From positions 1 to 35,687 of the forward strand of contig JAFEGT010000047.1 in assembly GCA_018239765.1 (NCBI GenBank): DNA of 35,687 nucleotides. The letters are read 5' to 3'. Positions within the stretch are counted from its first letter, which is position 1, and each line of letters opens with the position of its first letter. The stretch comes from Verrucomicrobiota bacterium (lineage in GTDB: Bacteria > Chlamydiota > Chlamydiia > Chlamydiales > FEN-1388). Under the pieces are notes generated by a model that was not told where the DNA came from, searched no databases, and worked only from the letters and a program-made list of their open reading frames with translations. Below are positions 6,221-14,238 of this stretch, piece by piece. Both the position numbers and the translations under genes were made by a program.

Positions 6221-8617
6221 TTAGTTAACAGTTGATAAATTATGCTTCCCGGCTAAATATATTCCACCAGGATTTGTTGGATCAATCACGCACGCACTTG
6301 TTGCATTTACGCATTCAAGAAGCAGCGGGCGTATTGACGTGCCGGCGTTCACCCAAATGTTGTAGTTGCCATTTGGGCCAACGTGAGCCGTTCCTGCACC
6401 ATTACTGTAGGCACTGTTGCCTTCAAACATTGATGTGGACTGTTGCGGTAGAGCAGCTGTTCCTGCTGGGCCAACATCGGTAAAGCCTTCGCCAATATTG
6501 GAACCTGCTAAAAGGTTGTTGTCTGCACGGCATTCTCGTATAGCGCATCGATCTGATTTCTGAAGAAAGAATCCATATATATTATCGAGAGCTTCACATT
6601 TATAAACTGATGCACGCTGAGCTCCTAAAAAATAGAAACCAGCTGAATATTGAGTCACAGCACCAATGAGTGAAGATGCAGCGCCCTTATTGCGCAATGC
6701 TTTACAGTTGTTTAATGACCAAGGAAAATCGCGTCTATCATCAAGAGTTAAATCGGAATCTCCTTCGAAATAGTAACCGCAACTAATGCTTTGAATTCCA
6801 GGGATAGTGCCTGATCCGGGGTAGGTAACACAACCCTCAACAACGCAATTTTCTAGATCAATTGCTCTTGTCTGTAAAACCGGTATTGTATTGGGTACAT
6901 ATACGCTGATGCCTCTTGTTTGGCCGCCATTTAACGCAAGGCATCGTTGAACAACGCAGTCTTTAATAACGGTATTTTCAGAGATTCTATTACCTTGAAA
7001 GGTAAAGATAAATATGCCCGTGACAAAACTATTCTCAAGCATAGGGCCATTAGCAATAATGTCGCTTACAACACAATTGTCGATCGTAACATTATTAGCT
7101 CCATTGTTCCATATCCCTACAGCTTGTAAGGAACCAACTGGAGGGAGCGTAATAGGTAATTGTGTTCCAGTTTGTTGAATATTTCTAAACGAACAATTTC
7201 TGATTACCGTGTTTTTTGATCCTCTTGTACTTCCCGAGCCACTTATATGGAGTCCTTGAGCACCAGAAGCTGCTTTAATACCATCAAATGTGCAGTTGTC
7301 GAAAGTTGTATCAAAAATTCCTCCGCAGATAAATCCAGCAGTAAATCTTCTAAAATCATCGTTTCCAAATGTATTGGAAGTGCCATTAAACTGACAATTT
7401 TCCCATGTAACATTCAAGCTGTTGAATCCAAGTGCACCGCCCATGTATCCATATCCGAGGGGAATAGATTCATTTCCACGTGCTTGCGTGTTGTTGAATG
7501 TTGAATTAAGAACTTTCATGTTGATGATACCGTCATGATCACCTGTCTGGTCATTAGTAAACTCAAATCCAGCAGGTAAAGGGGCAGTTCCATCCAATTC
7601 GGAAATCGCTTCTTGGTCGGACCAAGTGCCGTCAAAGTGACAATTTTCTATAGAAACATCTGTTAAACACGCGGCAAACAGACCTCTATAAAAGTTGTTA
7701 AGGCATGTAACATTTTCGAGAGTTATTGAACTTGCTCTATACACAGGTAAAGCGGGATCTGTGAAAAATTGAGGCCCCATGCCTGTTGTGGCGGTTTCAC
7801 CAATTGCGATTCCGGCAACTAGCATAGCGTTGTTGGCAGGAGGGACGAAATTTGCATTTTGACTCACTGAATGTGGAATATATGAGGGGAATGGTCGCAA
7901 TGCTTTAGATGCTAAAGTGCCACAATTTTTAACGGTTAAGGATTTAATTTGGATATCTCTAGTGTGTGCGAAAATGCGGATTCCGAACATGCTAAAGCCA
8001 TCGATAATGGCGTCATCGCCTTTAATGTAAATTGATTCGGCACCGACAAATTCGGGGTCGGGGTTTGTGGGATCTGGGTCTGGCACTAAAATGCCAATTA
8101 CATAGGGTGTCTGTGTAGATGTGCCGCTACCTGTCTGTGATAGCCTATAGTTGCAGAGGTCTATAATGACGTTTGAAACACCGGCTTTTACTGTAATAGC
8201 CGCCTGAACCGCGCGAGGGTCTGGTGGCAAGTATTGCGAGGGTTTTGGGTTAAAGCACGCATTGCCATCAAGGCACCATATGCCAGGCTTGTCGATGATA
8301 ACGCCCTTGCCTTTGTTGATGTCTTTTGAGCTAATTACATACTGGCAGCAGGCCTGTTTGCAGCAATCAGAATCACTTGAGGAGCTAAAAAATGATGAGT
8401 GCTCGTTGTGGTTTTGTGCTTTTGGGTTTTGCAGTTTTGCTGCGTGCGCAGGCTCTTTTGTTGCCGGTTTTTGAGTAACAGGCTTGCCAATAGCTTGATT
8501 TGGTTTTTGGACGGTGTTTGGGGCCTTTTGTTTTGCCTGGCGTACTACGTTGGCAGAGGCTAAAAAATGCCCTCCAATAGCCATGCAGAGCATGCTCATG
8601 AATACATATTTTCTCAT
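6221..8617 (-). CDS. Secreted right-handed parallel beta-helix repeat protein
   Basis: A 798-residue exported protein of unknown partner. It starts with a clear signal peptide (MRKYVFMSMLCMAIGGHFLASA, likely cut after ASA). A Lys/Pro/Gln-rich low-complexity segment follows, then a serine run and a cysteine cluster (CCKQACC near residue 90). The rest is dominated by repeated beta-helix coils, with patterns such as VTIDNCVV, TVIRNCSF and VSIENCHFDGTW. These are typical of pectate-lyase-like or surface beta-helix proteins, but no catalytic signature was recognised. No autotransporter barrel is seen at the C-terminus. The ATG at 8617 is chosen over an upstream in-frame ATG (8716) because GGAG precedes it and it places the signal peptide at the N-terminus. 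An 11-base T tract lies just upstream. A cell-surface or inclusion-lumen role is inferred. Confidence 0.75.
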   Translation of the reverse strand: MRKYVFMSMLCMAIGGHFLASANVVRQAKQKAPNTVQKPNQAIGKPVTQKPATKEPAHAAKLQNPKAQNHNEHSSFFSSSSDSDCCKQACCQYVISSKDINKGKGVIIDKPGIWCLDGNACFNPKPSQYLPPDPRAVQAAITVKAGVSNVIIDLCNYRLSQTGSGTSTQTPYVIGILVPDPDPTNPDPEFVGAESIYIKGDDAIIDGFSMFGIRIFAHTRDIQIKSLTVKNCGTLASKALRPFPSYIPHSVSQNANFVPPANNAMLVAGIAIGETATTGMGPQFFTDPALPVYRASSITLENVTCLNNFYRGLFAACLTDVSIENCHFDGTWSDQEAISELDGTAPLPAGFEFTNDQTGDHDGIINMKVLNSTFNNTQARGNESIPLGYGYMGGALGFNSLNVTWENCQFNGTSNTFGNDDFRRFTAGFICGGIFDTTFDNCTFDGIKAASGAQGLHISGSGSTRGSKNTVIRNCSFRNIQQTGTQLPITLPPVGSLQAVGIWNNGANNVTIDNCVVSDIIANGPMLENSFVTGIFIFTFQGNRISENTVIKDCVVQRCLALNGGQTRGISVYVPNTIPVLQTRAIDLENCVVEGCVTYPGSGTIPGIQSISCGYYFEGDSDLTLDDRRDFPWSLNNCKALRNKGAASSLIGAVTQYSAGFYFLGAQRASVYKCEALDNIYGFFLQKSDRCAIRECRADNNLLAGSNIGEGFTDVGPAGTAALPQQSTSMFEGNSAYSNGAGTAHVGPNGNYNIWVNAGTSIRPLLLECVNATSACVIDPTNPGGIYLAGKHNLSTVN

Positions 8618-8670
8618 AATGTCTTCTCCGTAAGAAGGTGGTTTAGGTTCACGAGGAAGACAGTACGCTA

Positions 8671-8681
8671 TTTTTTTTTTT
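8671..8681. repeat. Eleven-base homopolymeric T tract upstream of the beta-helix gene
   Basis: A run of 11 T lies 54-64 bases upstream of the beta-helix start. It falls between a weak TTGTGC (8687-8682) and TACTGT (8665-8660) read on the minus strand, a 16-base spacer that consists mostly of this run. Slippage could alter promoter spacing. The promoter assignment itself is weak. Confidence 0.3.
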
Positions 8682-8787
8682 GCACAATAAAAAATAGAAA
8701 ACCAAGGTGTGCGCAAAAAAAGATGACCTTAAGGAGCCTTTTGCAAAACTCGGGCGCTCGTAAAAAAAAGCTACTATTGCTTATTTG

Positions 8788-10059
8788 CTATAAATCATAA
8801 CAAGCTTGTAATAGATCGCGTGCGTTTTGCACGAGCCGGTCGCAGGAGATGCGCACAAAGTGCGCTTGATCAATAAAGCGGGCAAGGCTGCGATAGGATA
8901 AAACGGTTTCGGGGTCCTCTGAGGGGGCATCGGGTTTTATAAGGGTATTAATATGCCTTAGTTTGAGCTGATCGCCATTGAGCAATTCTACTGGTTCATC
9001 TAGTTTTCCAAGGCGACTATGAAACTTTTGTAAGCAGCGCGCAGCATAGCCATATTCTTTGGCAAGCGTTGTGTTATAGAGATGGCCACCATCTGTGCCA
9101 ATAACTACTTTAACATCTAAAAGCAGCATTATTGCAAGAGGATATTCTGAGCGCTTAGCAATAATTGCTGTTTTTTTATTGCTAGAGAGGCACGCCTCGA
9201 TATAGGCCCCCATTTTAGAGACGGTGAGCATGTCATCTAATGAGATATGAGTGGCGTGGCCGATACGCAAGGGCTTCTTAGAACGATAAAAGTCTTTTGC
9301 TTCTTGCAGCATACGAGACACATTCTTACGACCGCTCTCGGGCAAAGTCGTCTCGCCCATATGCACACGTACAATCTGATCTGGAAGGCTATTTTGAAAA
9401 AGGTGCTGAACAGATTCATAGTCTCGTTCATTTTCAGGTCCACAAAAATCATAGCCCCGTACATCGTCACGAAGCTGACTCTCACTCGATCGCTTATAGG
9501 CAAAAAGCGGCAAAAACTTTTTGCCAGCATGCTCTAGGTGCCATTTGTCATACCCACTTCCCAATTCAGTAAATTGCGGGCACTCACGTGCTTGCATAAT
9601 AGTTTGCAGGTGGCTTATGCGACGATCTAGTAAGTCCTGAGCTTTGGGCTTTAGCGCAGCATATGCCGCTTCAAAATTTGGCATATGATGACACACCTCT
9701 GGAAATAGCGGCGCAAAGAGACTAGGTGAGTGTGAATGAGGGTCCCACAAGGCGCGATCTGCCAGCTGATAGTTTGGCTCGATAGGTTTTTGCACGCCTA
9801 ATTTCTCTTTTAAGAATGACTTCATTAAAGCGACTACTCGCCGTTCAATAAACCCAGCAGGAGCATCCTGTATCGCAGAGCCAATTTTCTCGGCCAGTTG
9901 CCGGTGAAAAATTGCCGAAAGTGCCTCTAAGTACTCTGACTTTTGTGGAATATTTTTAACAAATCCATGACAGGCATCATGCTCCTCGGGTGATAAGCGT
10001 TGCGACTTTACACGCCATGCAGCATCAAAAGTTGATTCGTGAATAGAACAGAGTGACAT
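8788..10059 (-). CDS. Adenosine/AMP deaminase-like amidohydrolase
   Basis: A 423-residue protein whose C-terminal half matches the adenosine deaminase barrel. It has a GYDFCGPE strand (cf. G.DL.G.E), HMGE (His233, Glu236: metal/catalytic positions), RIGH (His268), EACLSSN, YPL, and TDGG (Asp323). In true deaminases the last motif is TDDP, so the second Asp, which contacts the substrate, is Gly324 here. The usual N-terminal metal-binding HxH at about residue 15 is missing; HSH at 108-110 is the only candidate and lies unusually close to the later motifs. It may be a divergent deaminase, or a related hydrolase acting on host nucleosides. The ATG at 10059 is preferred; a GTG two codons upstream is possible, and neither has a clear ribosome site. 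It follows the unknown gene by 29 bases, so the two are probably one operon. Confidence 0.6.
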   Translation of the reverse strand: MSLCSIHESTFDAAWRVKSQRLSPEEHDACHGFVKNIPQKSEYLEALSAIFHRQLAEKIGSAIQDAPAGFIERRVVALMKSFLKEKLGVQKPIEPNYQLADRALWDPHSHSPSLFAPLFPEVCHHMPNFEAAYAALKPKAQDLLDRRISHLQTIMQARECPQFTELGSGYDKWHLEHAGKKFLPLFAYKRSSESQLRDDVRGYDFCGPENERDYESVQHLFQNSLPDQIVRVHMGETTLPESGRKNVSRMLQEAKDFYRSKKPLRIGHATHISLDDMLTVSKMGAYIEACLSSNKKTAIIAKRSEYPLAIMLLLDVKVVIGTDGGHLYNTTLAKEYGYAARCLQKFHSRLGKLDEPVELLNGDQLKLRHINTLIKPDAPSEDPETVLSYRSLARFIDQAHFVRISCDRLVQNARDLLQACYDL

Positions 10060-10088
10060 ATGCACAAACCAGTTTACAGGTTGGTTTT

Positions 10089-10802
10089 TTAGAAGGTAAA
10101 ATGCTGCATAATTTTTTGCTGAACATGGCTGTAGGCATCAAAGCTGTAGGGGGGCGTGCCCGTAGGAGGATTGGCTATTTCGTCTGGCCAATTTATGCAT
10201 GTTATTTTAAAGTTGTGTAGCGAGGGGTCGTTTCGCTCAAGCAGCCTTGACTGCACCATCTGGCCGCTTGTGCCAAATGCAATAAAATGGGCGCTAGTAA
10301 GCTCTTTTATAAATCTGCCGTAGTAGTTTTGTGCGTCGACAATGTGTTCAAAATGCTGGCCGTTCATAAACGATGAGCCGAGAAGCCGTTTTTTTTCTGC
10401 CCCAAAGCAGGTTTTATAGGCGGCTCTGTCATTTTCGTCGCTGTAGAGCATAAATGGCACTTCGGGATGCCTATTGCTTTTATCAAAAGCACTTGTTTCT
10501 GTTGCGATGATGGCAGCGACAGTGGCGCCGTTACTGGTTAAAAACTGCTGAAACACCTGGGCGACAGTAAGGGCTGAAGGACAAGCTATGATGAATAGGT
10601 CCCCTTTGTTGAGGGCGATTGTTTGGCCTGGAGCGAGCTGTTGCAGCTGGCCGCCACGCTTTGTGAATTGATCTTCAGTGAAAATGACTTGGGTATATGT
10701 CGATGGAATCATAAAAAGCTCTGTTTTGTGGCGGATAGTGTAGCCAATGATTCCTTTGAAGTCATCTAAAATAAGTTGGCTTGTGTATAAGGTGAGGCTC
10801 AT
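10089..10802 (-). CDS. Hypothetical protein, 237 residues
   Basis: I do not recognise this protein. It has no signal peptide or membrane segment and looks like a soluble mixed alpha/beta protein. Short hydrophobic strands such as LFIIACP and ATVAAIIATET, followed by HFIAFGTSGQMVQ and FKITCIN, suggest a Rossmann-like fold. The last pair faintly recalls the GTS...N segments of sirtuins, but the rest of a sirtuin is absent. It is transcribed toward the adenosine-deaminase-like gene with 29 bases between them and probably shares its transcript. Its start lies only 28 bases from the divergent TPR gene. An internal ATG at 10712 is an alternative start, since the first ATG lacks a clear ribosome site. 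Confidence 0.55.
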   Translation of the reverse strand: MSLTLYTSQLILDDFKGIIGYTIRHKTELFMIPSTYTQVIFTEDQFTKRGGQLQQLAPGQTIALNKGDLFIIACPSALTVAQVFQQFLTSNGATVAAIIATETSAFDKSNRHPEVPFMLYSDENDRAAYKTCFGAEKKRLLGSSFMNGQHFEHIVDAQNYYGRFIKELTSAHFIAFGTSGQMVQSRLLERNDPSLHNFKITCINWPDEIANPPTGTPPYSFDAYSHVQQKIMQHFTF

Positions 10803-10809
10803 TTATACT
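10781..10809 (+). promoter_or_regulatory. Candidate promoter of the TPR-ankyrin gene pair
   Basis: TTGTGT (10781-10786), a 17-base spacer and TATACT (10804-10809) give a transcript start near 10816, 15 bases before the ATG at 10831. The -35 box lies inside the first codons of the divergent unknown gene, so the two promoters must overlap. By eye only. Confidence 0.4.
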
Positions 10810-10830
10810 GTTTTGCTTTTTAAGGTATTT

Positions 10831-11583
10831 ATGGGCCCATTACTCTTTCTTAACTATCAACACCCAGTGTATCCAGAACAAATAAAGTCTATTGGTGTGC
10901 AGCCAAATACACTATGCCAAGCTGCCAATCGTCCACTTGGTGAGCTGATAGAGAGCCACAAGAAAAGTGGCCGTCCTTGCGTAGTAGCGAGAGTAAAAGA
11001 TCTTCAGGGGAAGGTGCATTTATTTGACGGCTGCACAGCAGATGCGTTGGGCTCATTTAAAGAGAAGGGCTATTTTAAAGTGGGCGTCTCAGGCGAGCAT
11101 AAGCCATGTGCGTCTATTCAGTTCTTTAGGCTTGTGGTTTGCTCAGAAACTGCCTACTCCTTTACTTTAGAAAAGCGCGTTACCTATTACCTAGAACACG
11201 CAAACCAATTTTGGTCGCAAAAGCGAGGCTGCAAGCGCGATGCATATGCTGCAAAAAAGTGGTTTGAGAAGGCACTAGGCGAAGATCCAAATAACCTGCG
11301 AGTGCTTAAAATTTTGGGTGAGATCAATAAAACAGGCTGTAGCATACCTCCAGACGCTGAAAAAGCAAGAGGCTATTTTGCTAGGGTGCTCGAGCTTGAT
11401 CCTGAGGATACATTTGCATTATCGAGCATTGATGGTCTTGAAGAACAGGTTGAAGAGCAAATTGAAGAGCAAGCTGAAGAACAAGTTCAAGAAGAGGTGC
11501 AAGAGGTTGTCCAGCAGCTGGAAGCAGTTCACCTTGATCCAGAGCCCGAAGCTTCGAGTGTCTGGAGCTGTACGCTCCTTTAA
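10831..11583 (+). CDS. TPR/Sel1-like repeat protein with Glu/Gln-rich coiled-coil tail
   Basis: A 250-residue protein. The N-terminal part (about 1-130) has no family I recognise. The middle carries tetratricopeptide-like repeats (AKKWFEKALGEDPNNLRVLKILGEI and ARGYFARVLELDPEDTFAL, about 150-200), which usually mediate protein-protein contacts. The tail is a near-perfect heptad-breaking run of EEQ units (about residues 204-231) expected to form a charged helix. The ATG at 10831 is chosen because AAGG lies five bases upstream; the frame stays open further back but would overlap the divergent gene. The ankyrin gene follows after three bases, so the two are co-transcribed. Both may be host-interacting proteins, but no secretion signal was seen. 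Confidence 0.6.
   Translation: MGPLLFLNYQHPVYPEQIKSIGVQPNTLCQAANRPLGELIESHKKSGRPCVVARVKDLQGKVHLFDGCTADALGSFKEKGYFKVGVSGEHKPCASIQFFRLVVCSETAYSFTLEKRVTYYLEHANQFWSQKRGCKRDAYAAKKWFEKALGEDPNNLRVLKILGEINKTGCSIPPDAEKARGYFARVLELDPEDTFALSSIDGLEEQVEEQIEEQAEEQVQEEVQEVVQQLEAVHLDPEPEASSVWSCTLL
11440..11523 (+). repeat. Coding tandem repeat of 12-base EEQx units
   Basis: About four clear and two degenerate copies of a 12-base unit encode EEQV, EEQI, EEQA, EEQV, QEEV and QEVV in the tail of the TPR protein. Such an array can expand or contract by slippage without breaking the frame. Confidence 0.6.
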
Positions 11584-11586
11584 TAC

Positions 11587-12885
11587 ATGAGTAGTCTAGT
11601 AACAAGAATACAGTATCCCGAGCCATATGCGGCCCATGATGATGCATCAGAGCGCTTGCACAAAGCCCTTGAGGCAAGAAGTAAAAGAAATGCTAGGCTA
11701 TTACTGAAAAGTGGGTGCGAAAATAGCCGGAATTACGAAAACGATACCCCTCTTCACGTGGCAATTAGGCTAGATTGGCTTTATGCTTGTACGCTTATTT
11801 TAAAAAAGAACCCAGACCTGCTGCTTGAAAATAGCGATGGGCAAACCCCCGTTGAACTTGCAGCAGATCTTGACCACCAACATCTTGTGGTAAAACTTTT
11901 GCGTTATACTACAACACTTGATGAGCTCATTCCACAAGAGAGGCAGTTCAGGTTTCTTGGTGCACTTTGGTATCACGCAAATAGTGAAGCTATAGCTCTT
12001 GCTGCAAAACGGTACCTTCCAAAACCTATTTATCATGGTTTTGTCTATGACTTTTCGAAAAAATCTCTGCGAGCGTGTGGTTTATGGATACAAAATCCTA
12101 AAATAAGCGCAGGACTTGTGAAATTTGCGATTAGCCGCAAGAAGTGGGAACTCATTCTCTACCATTTTATTGGCAAAAAGGCACTACTCTTTGTAAAGGA
12201 TAGGCAACATTTGCATCACGGCAGCCATACAAAACCAATGCATGCGATTGGTTTATGGACGTGGCGAAACTTTTGGCAAAACCATGTGGCATCAGAAAGT
12301 ACTCTCTTCCAGGCAATTGATAAAGCGATTGGTGCTACAATATACTCGCCTTCCATTGCCTCGTTAAAGCAAAAAATACAAGAGGGTAGGGAGCCTGTTA
12401 TTATACCTAGTGGCTGGATAGAACATGCTGTGACGGTGGTATTTGTAGGATCTCTTCTATTCATCTGCAATCGCGGTGAAAAGTATGCAGCACAAACACA
12501 TGATCTTACGGTCTATCGAATTTCCAATAGTGCCATAACCGTAGAGTTAGTGCGTAAAATTATGTCATATAGAAAATCAGACTGTCCTATCGACGAAGCG
12601 GGCGCATTTCTTTACGACACTCTTCCCAAAGCACTTGGGGGCCAAGTAGATAGTTTTTGCGAGCTACTTTATTCACCGGCATGCCAGCCGTCGATCCTAG
12701 ATAAGCCAATCTGCGTTGCGGCAAATTTGCGGTTAGCCATCTATGCCATTCTCTTAAGCCAATCAGTGCATGGAAATGGACGTTGGAACATTTCCGTTCC
12801 GCTGGGGATTTATAAAGACTATACACTCTCTACGCGCTACAGCATTTTGCATAAATATCTAAATACATCTCATCACGCTCTCTGA
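11587..12885 (+). CDS. Ankyrin-repeat protein
   Basis: A 432-residue protein with two or three ankyrin repeats near the N-terminus (residues about 20-110). The best matches to the consensus are NDTPLHVAIRLDWLYACTLI and DGQTPVELAADLDHQHLVVK. The remaining 300 residues match nothing I recognise; HAVTVVFVGSLLFICN (about 275-292) is hydrophobic enough to be a membrane segment. Ankyrin proteins of intracellular bacteria are often delivered to the host, but no secretion signal is visible here. It begins three bases after the TPR gene, with no good ribosome site of its own, so translation is probably coupled. A terminator-like hairpin follows at 12905. Confidence 0.7.
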   Translation: MSSLVTRIQYPEPYAAHDDASERLHKALEARSKRNARLLLKSGCENSRNYENDTPLHVAIRLDWLYACTLILKKNPDLLLENSDGQTPVELAADLDHQHLVVKLLRYTTTLDELIPQERQFRFLGALWYHANSEAIALAAKRYLPKPIYHGFVYDFSKKSLRACGLWIQNPKISAGLVKFAISRKKWELILYHFIGKKALLFVKDRQHLHHGSHTKPMHAIGLWTWRNFWQNHVASESTLFQAIDKAIGATIYSPSIASLKQKIQEGREPVIIPSGWIEHAVTVVFVGSLLFICNRGEKYAAQTHDLTVYRISNSAITVELVRKIMSYRKSDCPIDEAGAFLYDTLPKALGGQVDSFCELLYSPACQPSILDKPICVAANLRLAIYAILLSQSVHGNGRWNISVPLGIYKDYTLSTRYSILHKYLNTSHHAL

Positions 12886-12904
12886 TGCACTCTAGAACAT
12901 CCTG

Positions 12905-12928
12905 AAACGTGGCCTTGTCCCGTTTTTT
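12905..12928 (+). terminator. Probable intrinsic terminator after the ankyrin gene
   Basis: A stem (AAACG-T-GG with CC-CGTTT, one bulged T) closes a six-base loop and runs straight into a T tract. It lies 20 bases past the ankyrin stop and separates that operon from the biosynthetic cluster. Confidence 0.5.
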
Positions 12929-13016
12929 GGTTATGGTTGAGTATAACATCTTTGTGGTGTAGGTAGCTTATTACAAGCATGTTGCAAACTAAAAAGTGCT
13001 TCAGGAGCGTATTTGG

Positions 13017-13046
13017 TCGACATTCATCGTGCAAGAGGCGTATACT
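13017..13046 (+). promoter_or_regulatory. Candidate promoter of the NRPS-PKS operon
   Basis: TCGACA (5 of 6 bases of the -35 consensus) is separated by 18 bases from TATACT (5 of 6 of the -10 consensus). Transcription would start near 13053, about 22 bases before the kamA ATG at 13075, which supports that start. The rest of 12929-13016 shows nothing recognisable. Confidence 0.45.
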
Positions 13047-13074
13047 TGCCTCCCGACGTGTTACAGGTGATACA

Positions 13075-14238
13075 ATGTACCCTCGGGATCATACTACTAA
13101 ATGGTTTACAGGACAGGGGTTGTGGTCAGATGTCAATAAGCTCGAATGGGATGATTGGCACTGGCAATTACGAAATAGACTCCTAACTGTTGACCATCTC
13201 AAGCAGGAAATGCAGCTTACTCAAGAAGAAGAGGCAGGCTGCTCCTCAGCAAAACAAAAACTTCTTATAGCGATTACGCCATACTACTTCAACCTGATTG
13301 ACAAGCAAGACCCAGACTGTCCAATCAGAAAGCAAGTGATACCAAGACAACAAGAACAGTACATAGCCCCAGAAGAGCGCCTAGACCCAGTAGGTGAGGA
13401 AAATACAATGCCTGTAGAAGGGCTTGTCCACCGCTACCCTGACAGGGTTCTCTTCTTAGTGACAAGCTACTGCGCCTCATACTGCAGGTACTGTACGAGA
13501 AGTAGGCTTGTGTCTAATGCTCAAGAGTATGATTTTCATCCAGATTATGAGCGTGCAATTAAGTATATCGAACATCATACAGAGATTCGCGATGTGCTTA
13601 TAAGTGGCGGAGATCCACTCATGTTGCCCGACCGCAAAATCGAGATGCTCTTAAAACGGTTGAGAAGTATTCCACACGTGGAATTTGTGCGCATAGGATC
13701 GCGCATACCGGTGTTTATGCCGCAGCGCATAACACCTGAGCTTTGTAGGATTCTCAAAGAAAATGGCCCTATATGGATGAGTATCCATGTAAATCACCCA
13801 AAAGAGTGTACTATTGAGCTAAAAGATGCGTGCGAGCGCTTAGCCTGCTCTCGCGTTGTTTTAGGCAACCAGTCAGTACTCCTTAAGGGGGTAAATGACG
13901 ATGTAGAGACTATGAAGTCGTTAAGTCATCGTCTATTACAGATGGGTGTGAGGCCCTATTACATCTACCAATGCGATCTTATTACCGGAAGCAGCCATTT
14001 TCGTACTGACCCCAGAAAGGGTATTGAAATAATAGAGCATCTCAGAGGGCACACTACAGGCTATGGCGTGCCTCAATTTGTAATAGATGCACCAGGTGGC
14101 GGGGGGAAGATTCCCGTTAATCCAACCTACGTTAAGGAAATCCGAGAAAATGAGTTTGTGGTGAGAAATTTTCGACATAACGAATATATCTACCCCTTTT
14201 CTACGGAGGCACTTGTTGTAGAGGGGTGCTCCTCATGA
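13075..14238 (+). CDS. kamA: Lysine 2,3-aminomutase (radical SAM, PLP)
   Basis: A 387-residue enzyme that converts L-lysine to beta-lysine by radical 1,2-amino migration. The radical SAM cluster motif is C133-x3-C137-x2-C140 (YCASYCRYC). The PLP lysine is Lys345 in DAPGGGGKIP. The two aspartates that hold the substrate side-chain amine in the clostridial enzyme (Asp293 and Asp330) align with Asp301 (YQCDL) and Asp338 (VIDAPG). The offset of eight is the same for the PLP lysine (337 to 345), so lysine is the expected substrate; glutamate 2,3-aminomutases replace these aspartates. The ATG at 13075 is chosen because AGGTGA precedes it, and a longer reading from 12979 adds only atypical residues. 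It overlaps the next gene by ATGA. EpmB, the EF-P-modifying paralogue, is shorter, and the context here favours supplying beta-lysine to the NRPS. Confidence 0.88.
   Translation: MYPRDHTTKWFTGQGLWSDVNKLEWDDWHWQLRNRLLTVDHLKQEMQLTQEEEAGCSSAKQKLLIAITPYYFNLIDKQDPDCPIRKQVIPRQQEQYIAPEERLDPVGEENTMPVEGLVHRYPDRVLFLVTSYCASYCRYCTRSRLVSNAQEYDFHPDYERAIKYIEHHTEIRDVLISGGDPLMLPDRKIEMLLKRLRSIPHVEFVRIGSRIPVFMPQRITPELCRILKENGPIWMSIHVNHPKECTIELKDACERLACSRVVLGNQSVLLKGVNDDVETMKSLSHRLLQMGVRPYYIYQCDLITGSSHFRTDPRKGIEIIEHLRGHTTGYGVPQFVIDAPGGGGKIPVNPTYVKEIRENEFVVRNFRHNEYIYPFSTEALVVEGCSS

Noticed and set aside
10089-10802. Sirtuin-like reading of the 237-residue unknown protein
   Set aside because: Only a GTS...N echo is present; the NAD-binding GAG motif, catalytic His and zinc cysteines are not found.
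12979-13074. Longer KamA starting at 12979
   Set aside because: The extra 32 residues are Arg/Ser/Cys-rich and atypical, and a promoter-like pair and a good ribosome site point to 13075.
13075-14238. EpmB, the EF-P lysyl-modification aminomutase
   Set aside because: EpmB is shorter, and this gene is coupled to the megasynthase operon with no epmA or efp gene nearby; not fully excluded.
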